Origin: Pseudoflavonifractor gallinarum
GTDB taxonomy: Bacteria; Bacillota; Clostridia; Oscillospirales; Oscillospiraceae
Direction of reading: 5' to 3'
Assembly (NCBI RefSeq): GCF_014982855.1
Contig: NZ_JADCKF010000011.1
Span: 62,001 to 126,000 of the forward strand
Length of the DNA: 64,000 nucleotides
This document shows positions 45,805-54,318 of this stretch, in pieces (positions within the stretch are counted from its first letter, which is position 1; each line of letters begins with the position of its first letter). Both the position numbers and the translations under genes were made by a program. Under the pieces are notes generated by a model. That model saw only the letters and a list, made by a program, of their open reading frames with translations, made no database searches and was not told where the DNA came from.

Positions 45805-46857
45805 ATGATTCCGGAAACCATGAAAGCCATCGTCGTGACCGAGCCCCGCAAGGCGGAGGTCAAAGAGCTCCATACCCCCGTCCCCGCCGCCGGCGAGGTG
45901 CTGGTGCGGGTGGAGAAGGCGCTGATCTGCACCTGGGAGCAGCGGATCTTCTCCGGCGGCGACGTGGCCCTTCCCTTCGTGCCCGGCCATGAGATCTCGG
46001 GCACTGTGGCCGCCATCGGCGAGGGGACCTTCGCCAACGTAAAGGTGGGGGACAAGGTCGTGGTCAAGACCTTCGACAGCTGCGGACAGTGCGAGCAGTG
46101 CTACCGGGGCCATGACAACGAGTGTACCGGCAACGCGAAAAAACGGTTCTATGACGGCATCCCCGGCACGGGAGGCTTCGCCCAGTACCTGGCTATCGGC
46201 TCCGAGCGGGTCTATGCCCTGCCGGACAAGGAGGCCGACCTCTCGGTGGCCGCCTTTGCCGAGCCGCTGGCCTGCTGCCTGGGCAGCCTGGACCAGGGCG
46301 AGGTGGACTTCGGCGAGGACGTGGTCATTGTGGGCGGCGGCATCATGGGCCAGCTCCACAATGTGCTGTGCAAGAAGCGGGGCGCCCGCACCATCCTGAT
46401 GGAGCCCGACCCCGCCCGGCGGGAGATGGCCAAAAAGATGGGGGCCGACGTGGTGGTGGACCCCACCCAGTGCGATCCCATCCAGACCATCCTGGAGCTG
46501 ACCGGCGGCCGGGGCGCCCACGTGTGCTTCTACACCGTCAACGTGCTCTCTCTGGCCCAGGATTATCTGGAATGTCTGGCCAAGCGGGGCCGTATGGTAT
46601 ATTACGGCTCCTTCCATCCCAGCGGACCCATCCAGATCGACCCCAACAAGATCCATTACAGTGAAAAGCGCATCACCGGCTCTTACAGCCCCACCGCCAG
46701 ACATTTCTGGACAGCGTCCCGGCTTCTGGGGTATCATCTGATCGATGTGGAGCCCTTCATCACCGAGCGCTATGCCATGGAGGATTGCCAGATCGCCTTT
46801 GAGCGGGCCTCCAGCCCGGAGACCTACCGGGTCCTCATCGATTTGAGCGGGGATTGA
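45805..46857 (+). CDS. Zinc-dependent alcohol/polyol dehydrogenase (MDR family)
   Basis: 350 aa. Catalytic half with FVPGHEISGTVAAIG and the structural zinc cluster CGQCEQCYRGHDNEC, then a Rossmann half (VVIVGGGIMGQ). The first zinc ligand region reads ICTWEQRIFSGG, so Cys is kept. Closest in pattern to sorbitol/threonine-type dehydrogenases. With the aldolase it would process the incoming sugar or sugar alcohol phosphate. AGGAGGGG upstream of ATG 45805. Confidence 0.9.
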   Translation: MIPETMKAIVVTEPRKAEVKELHTPVPAAGEVLVRVEKALICTWEQRIFSGGDVALPFVPGHEISGTVAAIGEGTFANVKVGDKVVVKTFDSCGQCEQCYRGHDNECTGNAKKRFYDGIPGTGGFAQYLAIGSERVYALPDKEADLSVAAFAEPLACCLGSLDQGEVDFGEDVVIVGGGIMGQLHNVLCKKRGARTILMEPDPARREMAKKMGADVVVDPTQCDPIQTILELTGGRGAHVCFYTVNVLSLAQDYLECLAKRGRMVYYGSFHPSGPIQIDPNKIHYSEKRITGSYSPTARHFWTASRLLGYHLIDVEPFITERYAMEDCQIAFERASSPETYRVLIDLSGD

Positions 46858-46890
46858 CCGTATCCCTGAAGCGGAAAGGAACGAAACAGC

Positions 46891-47304
46891 GTGATCAATT
46901 TGATTCTGATTAGCCATGGCGCCTTTGCAGCCGGTGTGCGGGAGGCGGCCGAGATGATCCTGGGCCCCCAGGAGAACCTGGAGGTGTTCGGCCTCTACCC
47001 GGGCGACACGGTGGAGACCTTCTCCCTCAAGCTGGAGCAGGCCATCGACGCCTTCGGAGACCCGGATCACACCCTGATCCTGGCCGACCTGCCCAGCGGC
47101 ACGCCGTCCAACACCGCCATGCTGATGGTGATGAAGCACCATGTGCACGCCCTGTCGGGTTACAATCTGCCCGCCCTGCTGGAGCTGCTCACCCTCCGGG
47201 AAGAGATGGAGGCCGGGGAGCTCATCGCAGCGGCCACCGAGGCCGGACGGGAGGGCTTTGTCAACGCCGAGCAGGTGATCGCAGAAAGGGAGGGAACCGT
47301 ATGA
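46891..47304 (+). CDS. PTS mannose/fructose/sorbose-class IIA component
   Basis: 137 aa. Phosphoryl-accepting His in NLILISHGAFAAGVREAA; LADLPSGTPSNTAM is the family core. Cytoplasmic, receives phosphate from HPr and passes it to IIB. GTG start with AAAGGA upstream. The stop overlaps the IIB start by 4 nt. Confidence 0.93.
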   Translation: MINLILISHGAFAAGVREAAEMILGPQENLEVFGLYPGDTVETFSLKLEQAIDAFGDPDHTLILADLPSGTPSNTAMLMVMKHHVHALSGYNLPALLELLTLREEMEAGELIAAATEAGREGFVNAEQVIAEREGTV

Positions 47305-47774
47305 GCGTGGTATTTTACCGCATTGACGACCGCCTGATCCACGGACAGGTGATGACGGGGTGGAGCAAGGTCTATCAGGCCACCCGGATCTTCGTGGTGG
47401 ACGACAAGACCGCCCAGGACCAGTTCCTGTGCCAGGTCATGAAGATGGCGGTCCCCCGGGATTACGACGTACACATCTACACGGTGGAGCAGGCCCTGGA
47501 GGCCATCGCCAACGATCCCCCCGAACTGCGCACCATCGTGCTGGCCAAGACCCCCGATGTGATGCAGCGCCTGCTGGAGGGCGGCGCCCCCATGAAGGAG
47601 CTCAACCTGGGCGGCATGGGCTATGTGGCCGGCCGGAAGATGATCCTGCGCAACATCCAGGTCTCTCCCGCCGAGCTGGAACAGCTCCAGGCCATCGCCG
47701 CCAAGGGGGTGCGGGTGTTCTGCCAGATCGTGCCCGACGGCAAGTGCATCGAGATCGACAAGGTCAAGCTGTAA
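47301..47774 (+). CDS. PTS mannose/fructose/sorbose-class IIB component
   Basis: 157 aa. The active His is in RIDDRLIHGQVMTGW; the rest (IFVVDDKTAQDQF; ELNLGGMGYVAGRKMI) is typical. It phosphorylates the sugar as it crosses IIC/IID. Confidence 0.94.
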   Translation: MSVVFYRIDDRLIHGQVMTGWSKVYQATRIFVVDDKTAQDQFLCQVMKMAVPRDYDVHIYTVEQALEAIANDPPELRTIVLAKTPDVMQRLLEGGAPMKELNLGGMGYVAGRKMILRNIQVSPAELEQLQAIAAKGVRVFCQIVPDGKCIEIDKVKL

Positions 47775-47908
47775 CACCTGTATTTTCTCCTGCGCGCCCA
47801 TGAAAACTCCGCGGGGAACCGACGGCGGGGGACGAAAGGAGGGCGTTGCCTGCCGTACTGATAGATTGTCCCGGATTCTGAGCGAATGAAAAGAGGAGGT
47901 CATTTGTT

Positions 47909-48667
47909 ATGAGTTGGTTGCAAGCCCTGATTATCGGAGTGCTCTACTATCTCTCCGACGCACCCTGGTTCTTCGGTGAAGGATATTACGTGCTCCAGCG
48001 TCCCATTGTGGCAGGCTTCCTGACGGGCCTGGTCATGGGCGATCCCGTGACGGGCACCATCATCGGCGCCACCATCAACCTGATCTATCTGGGCCACCTG
48101 AACGTAGGGGGCTCCATGCCCTCCGACATGGCCGTGGCCGGCTACATCGGCACCGCCCTGGCCATCGCCACCAACGTCAGCACCGAAGTGGCTCTGGCCA
48201 TCGCCGTTCCCCTGGGCCTGCTGGGCACCATCTGGTGGGTCGGCAAGATGACCATCGACTCCTTCTTCGTCCACTGGGCCGACAGCTATGCGGCCAAGGG
48301 CGATGAGAAGGGCGTCATGCTCATGAACTGGCTGCCCAGCGCCGTGATGATGCTGGTCTTCAAGGTCATCGTGGCCGTGGTCATCCTCATGGCCGGCGTG
48401 CCTCTGATGGAGAGCTTCCTGAACGTGGTGCAGGGCACCAACATCCTCCACGCCCTGGAGGTGGTGGGCGGCCTGCTGCCCGCCCTGGGCATCGGCCTGA
48501 ACCTGCGTGCCATCCTGAAGAACGAGACCATGCCCTTCCTGCTGGTGGGCTTCCTGCTGGTGGCCTACTTCCAGATCAGCATCGTGGGCGTGGCCATGTT
48601 CGGACTGGTCTTTGCCCTCATCTACATGCAGATGAATCAGAAGGAGGATGCGAGCTATGGCGGCTAA
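47909..48667 (+). CDS. PTS mannose/fructose/sorbose-class IIC component
   Basis: 252 aa integral membrane protein with several hydrophobic segments (GFLTGLVMGDPVTGTIIGAT; LPALGIGLNLRAIL). Translocation pore together with IID. 134 nt after IIB, with AGAGGAGG upstream and no recognisable structure in the gap. The IID start lies inside its 3' end. Confidence 0.94.
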   Translation: MSWLQALIIGVLYYLSDAPWFFGEGYYVLQRPIVAGFLTGLVMGDPVTGTIIGATINLIYLGHLNVGGSMPSDMAVAGYIGTALAIATNVSTEVALAIAVPLGLLGTIWWVGKMTIDSFFVHWADSYAAKGDEKGVMLMNWLPSAVMMLVFKVIVAVVILMAGVPLMESFLNVVQGTNILHALEVVGGLLPALGIGLNLRAILKNETMPFLLVGFLLVAYFQISIVGVAMFGLVFALIYMQMNQKEDASYGG

Positions 48668-49511
48668 TGTGGAAAACAATGCGGTCCAGGAGACCGATAA
48701 GCGGATTAAGCTGGACAAGAAGGACATCCGCCGCTCCTACTGGCTGTGGCAGTTCTTCTCTCACGCCAACTACAACTACGAGCGCATGCAGGGCGGCGCC
48801 TTCGCCATGTGCATGGCGCCCATCATCAAAAAGCTCTATCCCGACCGGGAGGAGAAGATCGCCGGCCTTCAGCGCCACCTGACCTTCTTCAACACCAACC
48901 CCAACGTGGGCGCGGTCATCCACGGCGCCGTCATCTCCATGGAGGAGGAGCGGGCCAACGGAGCCGAGATCAGCGACGAGGCCATCAACGCCGTCAAGAC
49001 CGGTATGATGGGCCCCATGGCCGGCATCGGCGACGCGCTGGACCAGGGCGTCATCATCCCCCTGGTGGTGGCTCTGGGTATCAGCTTCGGCAGCACCGGA
49101 AACCTCTTCGGGCCCCTGCTGGTCCTCATCGGCCTGCCCATCATCCTGATGCTCATCGCCTACAACTGCTGGATGAAGGGCTATTCCCTGGGCAGCAGCG
49201 CCATCACCGCCATGCTGGCCGGCGGCCGGATGAAGCAGCTCATCGGCGCGGCGGGCATCCTGGGCTGTACCGTCATGGGCGGCCTGGTGGCCACCTCCGT
49301 CAGCTTCAAGACCGCCATCGCCTTCAACATCGGAGAGCAGGCCTTCGATCTGCAGAGCCAGCTCTTTGACGCGATCATGCCGGGTCTTCTGCCTCTGGGC
49401 GTGACCCTGGGCGTCTACGCTCTGCTGCGGAAGGAGAAGTTCACTTCCATCCAGATCATGCTGGGTCTGGTCGTGATCGGTTTTGTCGGCGGAATGGTCG
49501 GCATCTTCTGA
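48657..49511 (+). CDS. PTS mannose/fructose/sorbose-class IID component
   Basis: 284 aa. RRSYWLWQFFSHANYNYERM and TGMMGPMAGIGDALDQGVII are diagnostic of ManZ/IID. The ATG at 48657 is 9 nt after AAGGAGG and overlaps the IIC end; the ATG at 48648 touches the ribosome site and is rejected. C-terminal membrane anchor. Confidence 0.94.
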   Translation: MAANVENNAVQETDKRIKLDKKDIRRSYWLWQFFSHANYNYERMQGGAFAMCMAPIIKKLYPDREEKIAGLQRHLTFFNTNPNVGAVIHGAVISMEEERANGAEISDEAINAVKTGMMGPMAGIGDALDQGVIIPLVVALGISFGSTGNLFGPLLVLIGLPIILMLIAYNCWMKGYSLGSSAITAMLAGGRMKQLIGAAGILGCTVMGGLVATSVSFKTAIAFNIGEQAFDLQSQLFDAIMPGLLPLGVTLGVYALLRKEKFTSIQIMLGLVVIGFVGGMVGIF

Positions 49512-49518
49512 TCGAAAC

Positions 49519-49559
49519 CGAGCAAGCCGGGCGGCAGACCTGCCGTCCGGCTCGTTTTT
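49519..49559 (+). terminator. Hairpin with U-run between IID and enzyme I genes
   Basis: GAGC..GCCGGGCGGC pairs with GCCGTCCGGCTC (one G-T), followed by GTTTTTA, immediately before the AGGAGGG of ptsI. It probably lowers enzyme I expression relative to the permease genes by partial termination. Confidence 0.7.
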
Positions 49560-49577
49560 ACAGGAGGGACATGGACT

Positions 49578-51200
49578 ATGACCACATTACATGGACAGGG
49601 GGTCAGCCGTGGCGTGGCCATCGGCCCCATCCACCGCCTGGGGAGCGGCCCGGCCGAGCTCCGGCCCAGGAGCGGCGCCGTGCCCGAGGAGGAGCTGGCG
49701 CGCTTTGAGGCGGCCCGTGCCCAGGCCGGCGTGGAGCTGGAGGAGATCTACCAGCAGACGCTGGAGACCCTGGGGGAGGAGAACGCCCTGCTCTTCCAGA
49801 TCCACCAGATGGTGCTGGAGGACCCGGATTTCTGCGAGGGGGTGGAGGAGCGCATCCGTGACGGAGCCGACGCGGCCTATGCCGTGCAGGAGGCCTCCCG
49901 GGACGCGGCCGCCGCCTTCGCCGCCATGGACAACGACTATATGCAGGGCCGGACCGCCGACGTGCTGGACATCGGCGCGCGGCTCATCCACATCCTGAAC
50001 GGGACGGAGGAGGAGGCCCTGGTCCTCACCGAGCCGGCCGTCCTGGCTGCCGAGGACCTGGCCCCCAGCCAGACCGCCCGCCTGGACCGGAGCAAGGTGC
50101 TGGCCTTCGTGACGGCGGGCGGCTCGGTCAACTCCCACACGGCCATCTTTGCCCGCACCATGGGCATCCCGGCGGTGGTGGGCCTGGGCCGCTCCCTGGA
50201 GCTGCTCTCCCAGGGCCGGGAGGTGGCGGTGGACGGGAGCACCGGCGAGGTGGTCGTGGCCCCCGACGGGGCGGTCCGGGCGGAATTTGAGGCCCGGCAG
50301 AGCGCCGCCTGCGCCGAGCGGGCGGAGGCCGAGTGCTACCGGGGCCGGGCCAGCGTGACCCGGGGCGGGCGGAAGATCGAGCTGTGCGCCAACGTGGGCG
50401 GCCCGGAGGACATCGAGGCCGCCCTGGCGGGAGACGCCGAGGGCATCGGCCTCTTCCGCAGCGAGTTCCTCTACCTCCAGCGCAGCGACTACCCCGATGA
50501 GGAGACCCAGCTGAGTGCCTACCGGGACGTGCTGGAGCGGATGGGGGGCAAGCGGGTGGTCATCCGCACCCTGGACATCGGCGCCGACAAGCAGGCCGAC
50601 TACTTCCAGCTCCCTCCCGAGGAGAACCCCGCCATGGGCATGCGGGCCATCCGCATCTGCCTGACCCGGCCGGAGGTCTTCCGCACTCAGCTGCGGGCCC
50701 TGTACCGGGCGTCGGTCTACGGGAAGCTGGCCATCATGTTCCCCATGATCACCTCCCCCGCCGAGGTGCGCTCCGTCCTGGAGGCGGCCGCCGCCGTCCG
50801 GGGGGAGCTGGACGCCGAGGGCATCCCCTATGCCGGAGATGTGGAGCTGGGCATCATGATCGAGACCCCGGCCGCCGCCCTCCTCAGCGAGGAGCTGGCC
50901 CGGCAGGTGGACTTCTTCAGCGTGGGCACCAACGACCTGACCCAGTACACCCTGGCCCTGGACCGCCAGAACGCCAGCGTGGCCTGCTTTGACGACCCGG
51001 AGCACCGGGCGGTGCTCCGCCTCATCGCCATGGCCGCCGAGAACGCCCACCGGGCGGGCATCTGGATCGGCATCTGCGGCGAGCTGGGGGCCGACCCGTC
51101 CCTCCTCCAGACCTTCCTGGACCTGGGGATCGACGAGCTGTCCATGAGTCCCGGCGCCATCCTGCGCACCCGGATGCAGGTGTGCCAGATGGGGCAGTGA
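49578..51200 (+). CDS. ptsI: Phosphoenolpyruvate-protein phosphotransferase (enzyme I)
   Basis: 540 aa. N-terminal HPr-binding and phospho-His domain with GGSVNSHTAIFARTMGIPAV, C-terminal PEP-binding barrel (LFRSEFLYL; IRTLDIGADKQ; DFFSVGTNDLTQYTLALDR). Starts the phosphate relay PEP > EI > HPr > IIA > IIB. It is encoded at the end of the PTS operon, so this operon carries every component needed for transport. Confidence 0.95.
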   Translation: MTTLHGQGVSRGVAIGPIHRLGSGPAELRPRSGAVPEEELARFEAARAQAGVELEEIYQQTLETLGEENALLFQIHQMVLEDPDFCEGVEERIRDGADAAYAVQEASRDAAAAFAAMDNDYMQGRTADVLDIGARLIHILNGTEEEALVLTEPAVLAAEDLAPSQTARLDRSKVLAFVTAGGSVNSHTAIFARTMGIPAVVGLGRSLELLSQGREVAVDGSTGEVVVAPDGAVRAEFEARQSAACAERAEAECYRGRASVTRGGRKIELCANVGGPEDIEAALAGDAEGIGLFRSEFLYLQRSDYPDEETQLSAYRDVLERMGGKRVVIRTLDIGADKQADYFQLPPEENPAMGMRAIRICLTRPEVFRTQLRALYRASVYGKLAIMFPMITSPAEVRSVLEAAAAVRGELDAEGIPYAGDVELGIMIETPAAALLSEELARQVDFFSVGTNDLTQYTLALDRQNASVACFDDPEHRAVLRLIAMAAENAHRAGIWIGICGELGADPSLLQTFLDLGIDELSMSPGAILRTRMQVCQMGQ

Positions 51201-51216
51201 TCCTGAAAAAAGAAGT

Positions 51217-51252
51217 GCGCCCCCGGTTCCAAACCAGCGGAACCGGGGGCGC
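51217..51252. terminator. Terminator between ptsI and the convergent small gene
   Basis: GCGCCCCCGGTTCC (51217-51230) pairs exactly with 51239-51252. The U-run is on the minus strand (AAAAAAG upstream). The stem shares CCCCCGGTTCC with the hairpin at 42704-42735. Confidence 0.75.
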
Positions 51253-51274
51253 GTCTGCGCGGCGGGAGAGCGGG

Positions 51275-51478
51275 TCAGCGGGGGCGGGAGAGGGAGAGCT
51301 CCTCCGCCCGGTACCAGCGGCGGGTGCCGTCCTCAAAGAGCACCCGGAACACGCCCTCCTCCCCCACCTCCACGATGGTGCCCTCGGGCCGGATGGCCGG
51401 GCGGCAGCCCACACAGGCGCCGGCGGTCACCACCACCCGGGTCAGGAGGGGAATGGTCTGCTTGCACGTGACATTCAT
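51275..51478 (-). CDS. Small unknown protein with a beta-barrel-like end, 67 aa
   Basis: Not recognised. MNVTCKQTIPLLTRVVVTAG then GTIVEVGEEGVFRVLFEDGT, a short SH3/KOW-like barrel pattern with two Cys (ACVGC). ATG 51478 is preceded by GAGGAG at 9 nt; the open frame continues 51 codons upstream but only as a GC-rich artefact. Convergent with ptsI. Confidence 0.65.
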   Translation of the reverse strand: MNVTCKQTIPLLTRVVVTAGACVGCRPAIRPEGTIVEVGEEGVFRVLFEDGTRRWYRAEELSLSRPR

Positions 51479-51702
51479 AGCGATACACTCCTCTGTTTCA
51501 GCGGCGTGTCCCCGGCGGGGACGGCCCTTGTCGATGTATCCTATGCCGGGAAAGGGAAATTCAGAACCGGAAGGAGAGCCCTCCTCCCAGAGGCGGGCAG
51601 AAGGACACCGGATGGAGGAAAATCCATCCAAAAAGCCGCGGCTTTGTGAAAAACAGTTCAGAAAAGGGCAAGAATCGCCAGTTTATTTTCCACATCGTAC
51701 CG

Positions 51703-51731
51703 TTGCCGGGCGGGGGGATCTATGCTATACT
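51703..51731 (+). promoter_or_regulatory. Promoter of the 79-aa gene
   Basis: TTGCCG (51703-51708), 17-bp spacer, TATACT (51726-51731). Confidence 0.75.
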
Positions 51732-51795
51732 AAAGCCGGTGAAAATCTGTTTTACAGCCTGCGATAGAACCATTCAATAAAGGAGGGAATTTTTC

Positions 51796-52035
51796 ATGCG
51801 CCTGACCAATATTAAGGATGTCCAGAAGTTTATCGACGTGGTCAACTCCTGCGAGCACGAGGTCTACCTGAAGTCCCTGGAGGGGGATATCTTCAACCTG
51901 AAGTCCTCCATGTCTCAGTACATCGCCATCGGCCGTCTGATCCAGGAGTCCGGCTCTTCTCTGGAGCTCTTCGCCAACGATAAGAACGACCAGATCCGCC
52001 TGATCAACTTCCTGCACGATCTGAACGCGGAGTAA
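51796..52035 (+). CDS. Small conserved-looking protein, possibly HPr-fold-like, 79 aa
   Basis: MRLTNIKDVQKFIDVVNSCE ... VYLKSLEGDIFNLKSSMSQY. Size and the late LKSSMSQYIAIGRLIQESG segment recall an HPr fold, but the HPr active-site His is missing, so it is not a phosphocarrier. I recognise the type as common in Clostridia without a known role. Strong promoter and AAGGAGGG site; a terminator follows, so it may be transcribed alone. Confidence 0.75.
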   Translation: MRLTNIKDVQKFIDVVNSCEHEVYLKSLEGDIFNLKSSMSQYIAIGRLIQESGSSLELFANDKNDQIRLINFLHDLNAE

Positions 52036-52049
52036 ACAACGCACAGGAG

Positions 52050-52089
52050 GGCCGCACCTGCCGGAGAGATCCGCGGGTGCGGCCTTTTT
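52050..52089 (+). terminator. Terminator between the 79-aa gene and truA
   Basis: GGCCGCACC (52050-52058) pairs with GGTGCGGCC (52076-52084), then TTTTT. The truA ribosome site follows at once. Confidence 0.85.
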
Positions 52090-52105
52090 GCCGGAGGGAA
52101 CGACC

Positions 52106-52843
52106 ATGAATCTGAAGCTCACCATCCAATACGACGGCACCCGCTACGACGGCTGGCAGCGCCAGGGCAACACGGGCAACACCATCCAGGGCAAGCTGGA
52201 GGGGGTGCTCTCCCGCATGGCGGGGGAGGCGGTGGAGATCCACGGCGCCGGGCGCACCGACGCGGGGGTCCACGCCCAGGGCCAGGTGGCCAGCGTCCGC
52301 CTGCCGGGCACATGGGAGCCCGGGGAGGTGCGCGCCTATCTCAACCGCTATCTCCCCGAGGACATCGCCGTGATCGGCGTGGAACCGGCGGGGGAGCGCT
52401 TCCACGCCCGGCTCAACGCCGTGGGCAAGACCTACCGCTACGCCATCCGCCTGGGGGATGCCCCCGACGTGTTCCGCCGGAAGTACCAGCTCCGGGTGGA
52501 GGAGACGCTGGACCTGGCGGCCATGGAGCGGGCGGCCGCTGTCCTGACCGGACGGCACGACTACCGCTCCTTCTGCTCCAACCGGCGCTTCAAGAAGTCC
52601 ACCGTGCGCACGGTGGACGCCATCCGGATTGTGCGCCGGGGGGACGACCTGGACCTCACCTTCCACGGGGACGGCTTCCTCTACCACATGGTGCGCATCC
52701 TCACGGGAACTCTGCTGGAGGTGGGCACCGGAAAGCGCGCCCCCGAGGAGATGGCGGCCATCCTGGCCGCCCGGGACCGCTCCGCCGCCGGTCCCACCGC
52801 CCCGCCCCAGGGACTCACCCTGGTGGAAGTGGAATACGCATAA
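52106..52843 (+). CDS. truA: tRNA pseudouridine synthase A
   Basis: Modifies U38-U40 in tRNA anticodon arms. 245 aa. Catalytic Asp in GAGRTDAGVHAQGQ, and the KTYRYAI and GDGFLYHMVRILTGTLLEVG motifs are intact. ATG 52106 after CCGGAGGG. Repeat copy C begins within 4 nt of the stop codon. Confidence 0.95.
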   Translation: MNLKLTIQYDGTRYDGWQRQGNTGNTIQGKLEGVLSRMAGEAVEIHGAGRTDAGVHAQGQVASVRLPGTWEPGEVRAYLNRYLPEDIAVIGVEPAGERFHARLNAVGKTYRYAIRLGDAPDVFRRKYQLRVEETLDLAAMERAAAVLTGRHDYRSFCSNRRFKKSTVRTVDAIRIVRRGDDLDLTFHGDGFLYHMVRILTGTLLEVGTGKRAPEEMAAILAARDRSAAGPTAPPQGLTLVEVEYA

Positions 52844-52846
52844 AGC

Positions 52847-53148
52847 GCTTCTCAAAAATGCAAGCATTTTTTCGAGGGGATGCAGGCCGCCGCGCGCATC
52901 GTCGGGGCAAAGTCCGCACCGTTCCCCCCGGCCTGACGGCCAGGGCTCACTTCACTCCCTTGCCCCTCCTCTCCCTAACAAACCCGCTTCGCTGGGCTTC
53001 GTTTGGGTCCCCGAGGGGGGGCCACACACTTGCGGCCTGAGAAGTGTTTTTTCCGACGTACATGCCGCCGGAAAAAACGATTTGATTCTATTCCGTTGTC
53101 TGCGGACAACGGAACTCTGCGAGGCTCTTTCTCCGTTGATGGATAGAC
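52847..53148 (+). repeat. R1 structured repeat, copy C, containing R2
   Basis: Lacks the outer GTGTCGAA hairpin and starts with CTTCTCAAAAATGC/GCATTTTT. The variable module is enlarged by about 130 bp (52897-53037), which is R2. Downstream stems show paired changes: GTTTTTTCCG/CGGAAAAAAC where other copies have GTGTTTTCCG/CGGAAAACAC, and TTCCGTTGTC/GACAACGGAA where they have TTCCGCCGTC/GACGGCGGAA. Confidence 0.85.
52897..53037 (+). repeat. R2 repeat nested in R1 copy C
   Basis: About 93% identical by eye to the minus strand of 30329-30191. It includes the CTTCACTCCCTTGCCCCTCC stretch and a long imperfect hairpin around CCCGCTTCGCTGGG. Confidence 0.8.
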
Positions 53149-53149
53149 G

Positions 53150-53186
53150 AAGTCCGCCGGACAACAGTCCGGCGGACTTATTTTTT
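53150..53186 (+). terminator. Terminator to the right of repeat copy C
   Basis: AAGTCCGCCGGA (53150-53161) pairs with TCCGGCGGACTT (53168-53179), then ATTTTTT. Confidence 0.9.
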
Positions 53187-53201
53187 GATCAGATTGTTTT
53201 A

Positions 53202-53534
53202 TCAGGCGGGACGGATGACCAGCTCCCGGATGAGGCCGGAGACCGGGTCATAGCTCTCGATGGTGGCCAGAGCGTGGTTGACCTGGCCGCCGTAGTTGAT
53301 GTAGAGGTTCACGGTGCGCTCGTCCACGATGCGGGGGTCCAGTACGGACAGCCCGCCCAGGACGAATTTGTTGTGGTAGAACATCTCCACCGCCCAGCGA
53401 CCGTAGATGTAGTAGTTCTCATTCTTGATGCGCAGGGGGCAGTAGTCGAACAGGCGGCACTCGTCGGCAAAACAGGCGGCCATGGCCTTGTGATCCTTTG
53501 CCTGAAGGGCGCGGACAAAATCAGCGATGATCAT
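53202..53534 (-). CDS. SnoaL/NTF2-fold protein, 110 aa
   Basis: MIIADFVRALQAKDHKAMAA is the opening helix of the NTF2-like/SnoaL alpha+beta barrel, followed by YYIYGRWAVEMFYHNKFVLG and the strands NLYINYGGQVNHALATIE. Members bind small hydrophobic ligands and include ketosteroid isomerases and bile-acid dehydratase-type enzymes; the catalytic residues cannot be assigned here. GAGGAGGG before ATG 53534; 13 nt after the SDR gene, so same operon. A steroid-related role is only suggested by that neighbour. Confidence 0.75.
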   Translation of the reverse strand: MIIADFVRALQAKDHKAMAACFADECRLFDYCPLRIKNENYYIYGRWAVEMFYHNKFVLGGLSVLDPRIVDERTVNLYINYGGQVNHALATIESYDPVSGLIRELVIRPA

Positions 53535-53547
53535 AGCAGGTCCCTCC

Positions 53548-54318
53548 TCAATACACTTTTTCCGAGTTGAGCAGCGCGTCGGTCCCGCCGTCCACAAAGA
53601 GCACCACGCCGTTGACGCCGTGGGCCTCGGGGGAGGCCAGGAAGGCGATGGCGTTGGCGATGTCACTGGGGTCCATCAGCTCGCCGCTCTCATAGTTGAC
53701 GGGCACGGGCAGAGCCTCCACAGCCGCGCGCTGCTCGGGGGAGAGGCCGTCGGTCATGGCGGTACGGACGTTGCCGGGGGCCACTGCGTTGAGCCGCACC
53801 CCCTGGGCCCCCCAGCTGGCGCTCATCCGCCGGGCCCAGCGGGCCAGGGCGTACTTGGTGGCCGCGTAGAAGGAGTGGGCCGCCCGGGGATCATAGTCCT
53901 TCACCAGCTCCAGGATGCGCGCCTCGTCGGCCTGGTTGTTGAGCATGCCCACCACGTCCATCCGGGCCGCGCCCTGGACGATGGAGTTGGAGGAGGTGAC
54001 CACACAGCTGCCGCCCTTTTTCTTCAGAAGGTCGAAGGCTCCTGCGGCCATCTCGGTGGCCCCGAAGTAGTTCAGGGAGATGATGAGGGGAATGTTCCGG
54101 TTGACCCCCGCGTTGCAGATCATGGCGTCGATGCCGTCCGGGTAGCGGCGGTGCAGCTCCTCCAGCGCGGCGGAGCGCCCGGCGGGGGTGGCCAGGTTGG
54201 CGTTGATGTCCCCGTCCTTCAGGTCGATGTTGACGGTCTCATGGCCCCGCTCCTTCAGGATTTCCACCGTGCGCTTGCCGATGCCGCTGGAGCCGCCGGT
54301 GATGACGTAGATGCCCAT
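53548..54318 (-). CDS. Short-chain dehydrogenase/reductase, 3-alpha-hydroxysteroid dehydrogenase (HsdA)-like
   Basis: 256 aa Rossmann protein: [20 protein letters not shown] cofactor motif with NIDLKDGDI favouring NAD(H), CNAGVN, catalytic Ser-Tyr-Lys in SSNSIV and [16 protein letters not shown]. The substrate-loop region [20 protein letters not shown] and the [16 protein letters not shown] insert resemble Comamonas testosteroni HsdA, which acts on 3-hydroxysteroids and carbonyls. AGGAGGAG is 5 nt before ATG 54318. Bile-acid or steroid oxidation in the gut is a testable inference. Confidence 0.85.
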   Translation of the reverse strand: MGIYVITGGSSGIGKRTVEILKERGHETVNIDLKDGDINANLATPAGRSAALEELHRRYPDGIDAMICNAGVNRNIPLIISLNYFGATEMAAGAFDLLKKKGGSCVVTSSNSIVQGAARMDVVGMLNNQADEARILELVKDYDPRAAHSFYAATKYALARWARRMSASWGAQGVRLNAVAPGNVRTAMTDGLSPEQRAAVEALPVPVNYESGELMDPSDIANAIAFLASPEAHGVNGVVLFVDGGTDALLNSEKVY

